Shown here piece after piece: positions 62,989 through 64,000 of a stretch of DNA of 64,000 nt. The stretch spans positions 16,355,444 through 16,419,443 of the forward strand of contig CAKAKS010000004.1 in NCBI GenBank assembly GCA_916700875.1, given 5' to 3'. Made by a program: the position numbers and the translations under genes. Under the pieces are notes generated by a model that was not told where the DNA came from, made no database searches, and saw only the letters and a program-made list of their open reading frames with translations. This DNA comes from Sebastes aleutianus. Taxonomy: Eukaryota > Chordata > Actinopteri > Perciformes > Sebastidae. Within the stretch, counting starts at the first letter, position 1; every line of letters begins with the position of its first letter.

Positions 62989-63896
62989 TAGGGCTGGAGT
63001 GGAATGGTCCCTCTAAATCTCCTCTTTACACAATGATCATCGTTCTTTTCTTCCCTTTTGGACTGATGGTGATGTCTGGCGTTGCATTTGGAATCCGCAA
63101 CTGGAGGATCCTGCAGTTGGTGCTCATCAGTCCTGCCCTTCCTGTTCTGGGAATACTCTACTGGTCAGCAGCCTCTCACGCCGCATGCACAACTTCAAGA
63201 CTCAAAATCATTCATACCAATGGAAAGTGGATGATGGATAGTAATGGACAAGTGCCTGCATTTGTATTTTAGTAACAATAACTGTCTGCTGGGTCATATT
63301 GGCAGGGATACCTGGATAGAGCAAGGACTTAAGTTTCCTCCATGTTTTTTTGTTAAATTTGTCTCATACAGTTCTGTCGAGCAAAGAGCTCCGCTGCCCT
63401 GTTCCCAGGGATTGCATCAACAACAACAAAAAAATACTAAAACAGCAAAGCAAGTTGTGCATGCGGCATCAGGCTCTAATACTTTGACAAGTTCTCTCTG
63501 TGTTACTCTGTCACAAGATTGTCATACAGGTAATCATTTTAACATCAAATAGTCATACTTTTTTGATTTTTAAGTTGTGTTCCAATAGGTTCCTCCCAGA
63601 ATCAGCTCGCTGGCTGATGTCCCAGGGCAGGAAGGAGGAGGCACAAAGGGAGCTCCAGAGGGCAGCCAGGGTAAACGGGAGGACGATCCCCGAAAATCTG
63701 CTAGACAAGGTGATCTGCATCAAACACACTTTAACTTCAACCAAAATCCAATGATGTTCTCAATTATAAACTGTGTACATTATATACTTGTTCTTGTTCA
63801 GCTTGAGATAGAGGGTACATCTGAAAGAAGAAGCATGTTGGACATCTTCCGAATACCATATTTGAGAAAACGTACTCTCATAATGGGCTTCAACTG
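60534..63896 (+). CDS. slc22a13: SLC22A13-like organic anion transporter, copy H (5' part, runs off window)
   Basis: Exons 1-6 are visible: 60534-60908, 61081-61184, 61863-62017, 62992-63163, 63589-63709, 63802-63896. All have the same lengths and phases as the other intact copies, with a 125-codon exon 1 as in copy A. Sequons NLT, NLT and NIT are in the first loop; the SLC22 signature is SDRFGRR, as in A rather than SDKFGRR as in C-G; PESARWLM is in the central loop. Exons 7-10 lie beyond 64000. No frameshift or stop so far. The TM8 basic/acidic site and the tail cannot be judged here. Confidence 0.87.
61340..61560. repeat. Dispersed fish repeat in intron 2 of copy H
   Basis: The sequence with 'gggcaccatgaatgtccaaa', 'ccatggcaattcatccaata' and 'gagtctggaccaaaggggtg' resembles a dispersed repeat I associate with percomorph fish genomes. 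The open frame on the minus strand here (61345-61746) is incidental. Family name unknown. Confidence 0.45.
62100..62660 (+). mobile_element. Decayed non-LTR retrotransposon (LINE) fragment, intron 3 of copy H
   Basis: Broken reading frames spell reverse transcriptase motifs: a degraded 'LYINDL' block near 62160, the YADDTVIYSSA box near 62210-62240, a 'LNPDKTNYMLF' block near 62305-62335 and 'YKYLGISLDE' near 62380. Frameshifts and stops lie between them. The clade is uncertain. Confidence 0.75.
62915..62986. repeat. (ATCT)n microsatellite abutting exon 4 of copy H
   Basis: About 18 uninterrupted ATCT units end directly before 'tttag' at 62987-62991, the exon 4 acceptor, so the repeat supplies the pyrimidine tract. 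Confidence 0.92.
63164..63588 (+). other. Intron 4 of copy H
   Basis: At 425 bases it is longer than intron 4 of other copies (about 100-125). The first part is unlike the others; the last 20 bases ('gtgttccaatag') match them. No exon seen. Confidence 0.5.
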
Positions 63897-63954
63897 GTGG
63901 GTCTTTGTTTCTTTTTAACTGAAATAGGTTATTCCTGCTACTGTCTTTGTCATT

Positions 63955-64000
63955 CACCTATACTGATCAGCCATAACACTAAGACCACTGACAGGTGAAG
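63955..64000. repeat. Start of a dispersed fish repeat at the right edge
   Basis: 'ctgatcagccataacacta' followed by 'agaccactgacaggtgaag' is, from memory, the beginning of a high-copy fish repeat. Cut by the window end inside intron 6 of copy H. Confidence 0.4.

Noticed and set aside
9831..63896. Organic cation transporter (SLC22A1-5) identity
   Set aside because: The TM11 Arg, SLC22A13-like TM7-8 and TM10 motifs and the linkage to oxsr1 favour the anion branch; the Asp in TM8 of C-G leaves some doubt about substrate charge.
1..64000. CRISPR arrays, rRNA, tRNA or bacterial operons
   Set aside because: Repeats are transposons, microsatellites or gene duplicates; no spacer structure and no recognisable structural RNA gene was found.

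Overview
This is teleost fish nuclear DNA, probably a percomorph. It has spliced vertebrate genes with GT-AG introns, AT-rich introns full of non-autonomous DNA transposons, a decayed Ty3/gypsy retrotransposon, a LINE scrap and many microsatellites. I see no bacterial features, CRISPR array, rRNA or tRNA. All genes read on the + strand.

Left end (1-2267): the last six exons of oxsr1, the WNK-pathway kinase OSR1, covering a linker and the C-terminal CCT/PF2 domain. From 2268 to 9830 there is 3' UTR or intergenic DNA built from nested repeats.

From 9831 to the right edge there is a head-to-tail array of SLC22 transporter genes. In mammals OXSR1 is followed by SLC22A13 and SLC22A14, and the encoded proteins resemble SLC22A13/OAT10 most, so this is a lineage-specific slc22a13 expansion. 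Each gene has ten coding exons with the same phases and nearly the same exon lengths, encoding 535-537 aa with 12 expected membrane helices. Copies: A (9831-15573, intact and most divergent); B (17125-21469, pseudogene with a frameshift, then cut in exon 7 by a gypsy element with exons 8-10 missing); C (25004-30760); D (31680-37816); E (38714-44845); F (45743-51890); G (52790-58160), all intact; an exon 1/exon 9 relic (60060-60330); and H (60534 to the edge, exons 1-6 seen, intact so far). D-G sit on very similar units of about 7.03 kb. C is unique at its 5' end and G at its 3' end, as expected if unequal crossing-over between two older genes created the array.

Points of interest: C-G carry Asp where copy A has Arg at a TM8 site that is basic in organic anion transporters. 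Amino-acid differences between young copies cluster in TM5 and TM10. An HNF1-like site lies about 95-125 bp before almost every start codon (305 bp in copy C). In B-H a 12-codon upstream ORF ends in a TGA that overlaps the main ATG. Several transposons have visible target-site duplications or empty sites in a paralogous copy.

Exon coordinates were worked out by hand from splice sites, reading phase and comparison between copies. Family names rest on recalled protein families, not on a database search.
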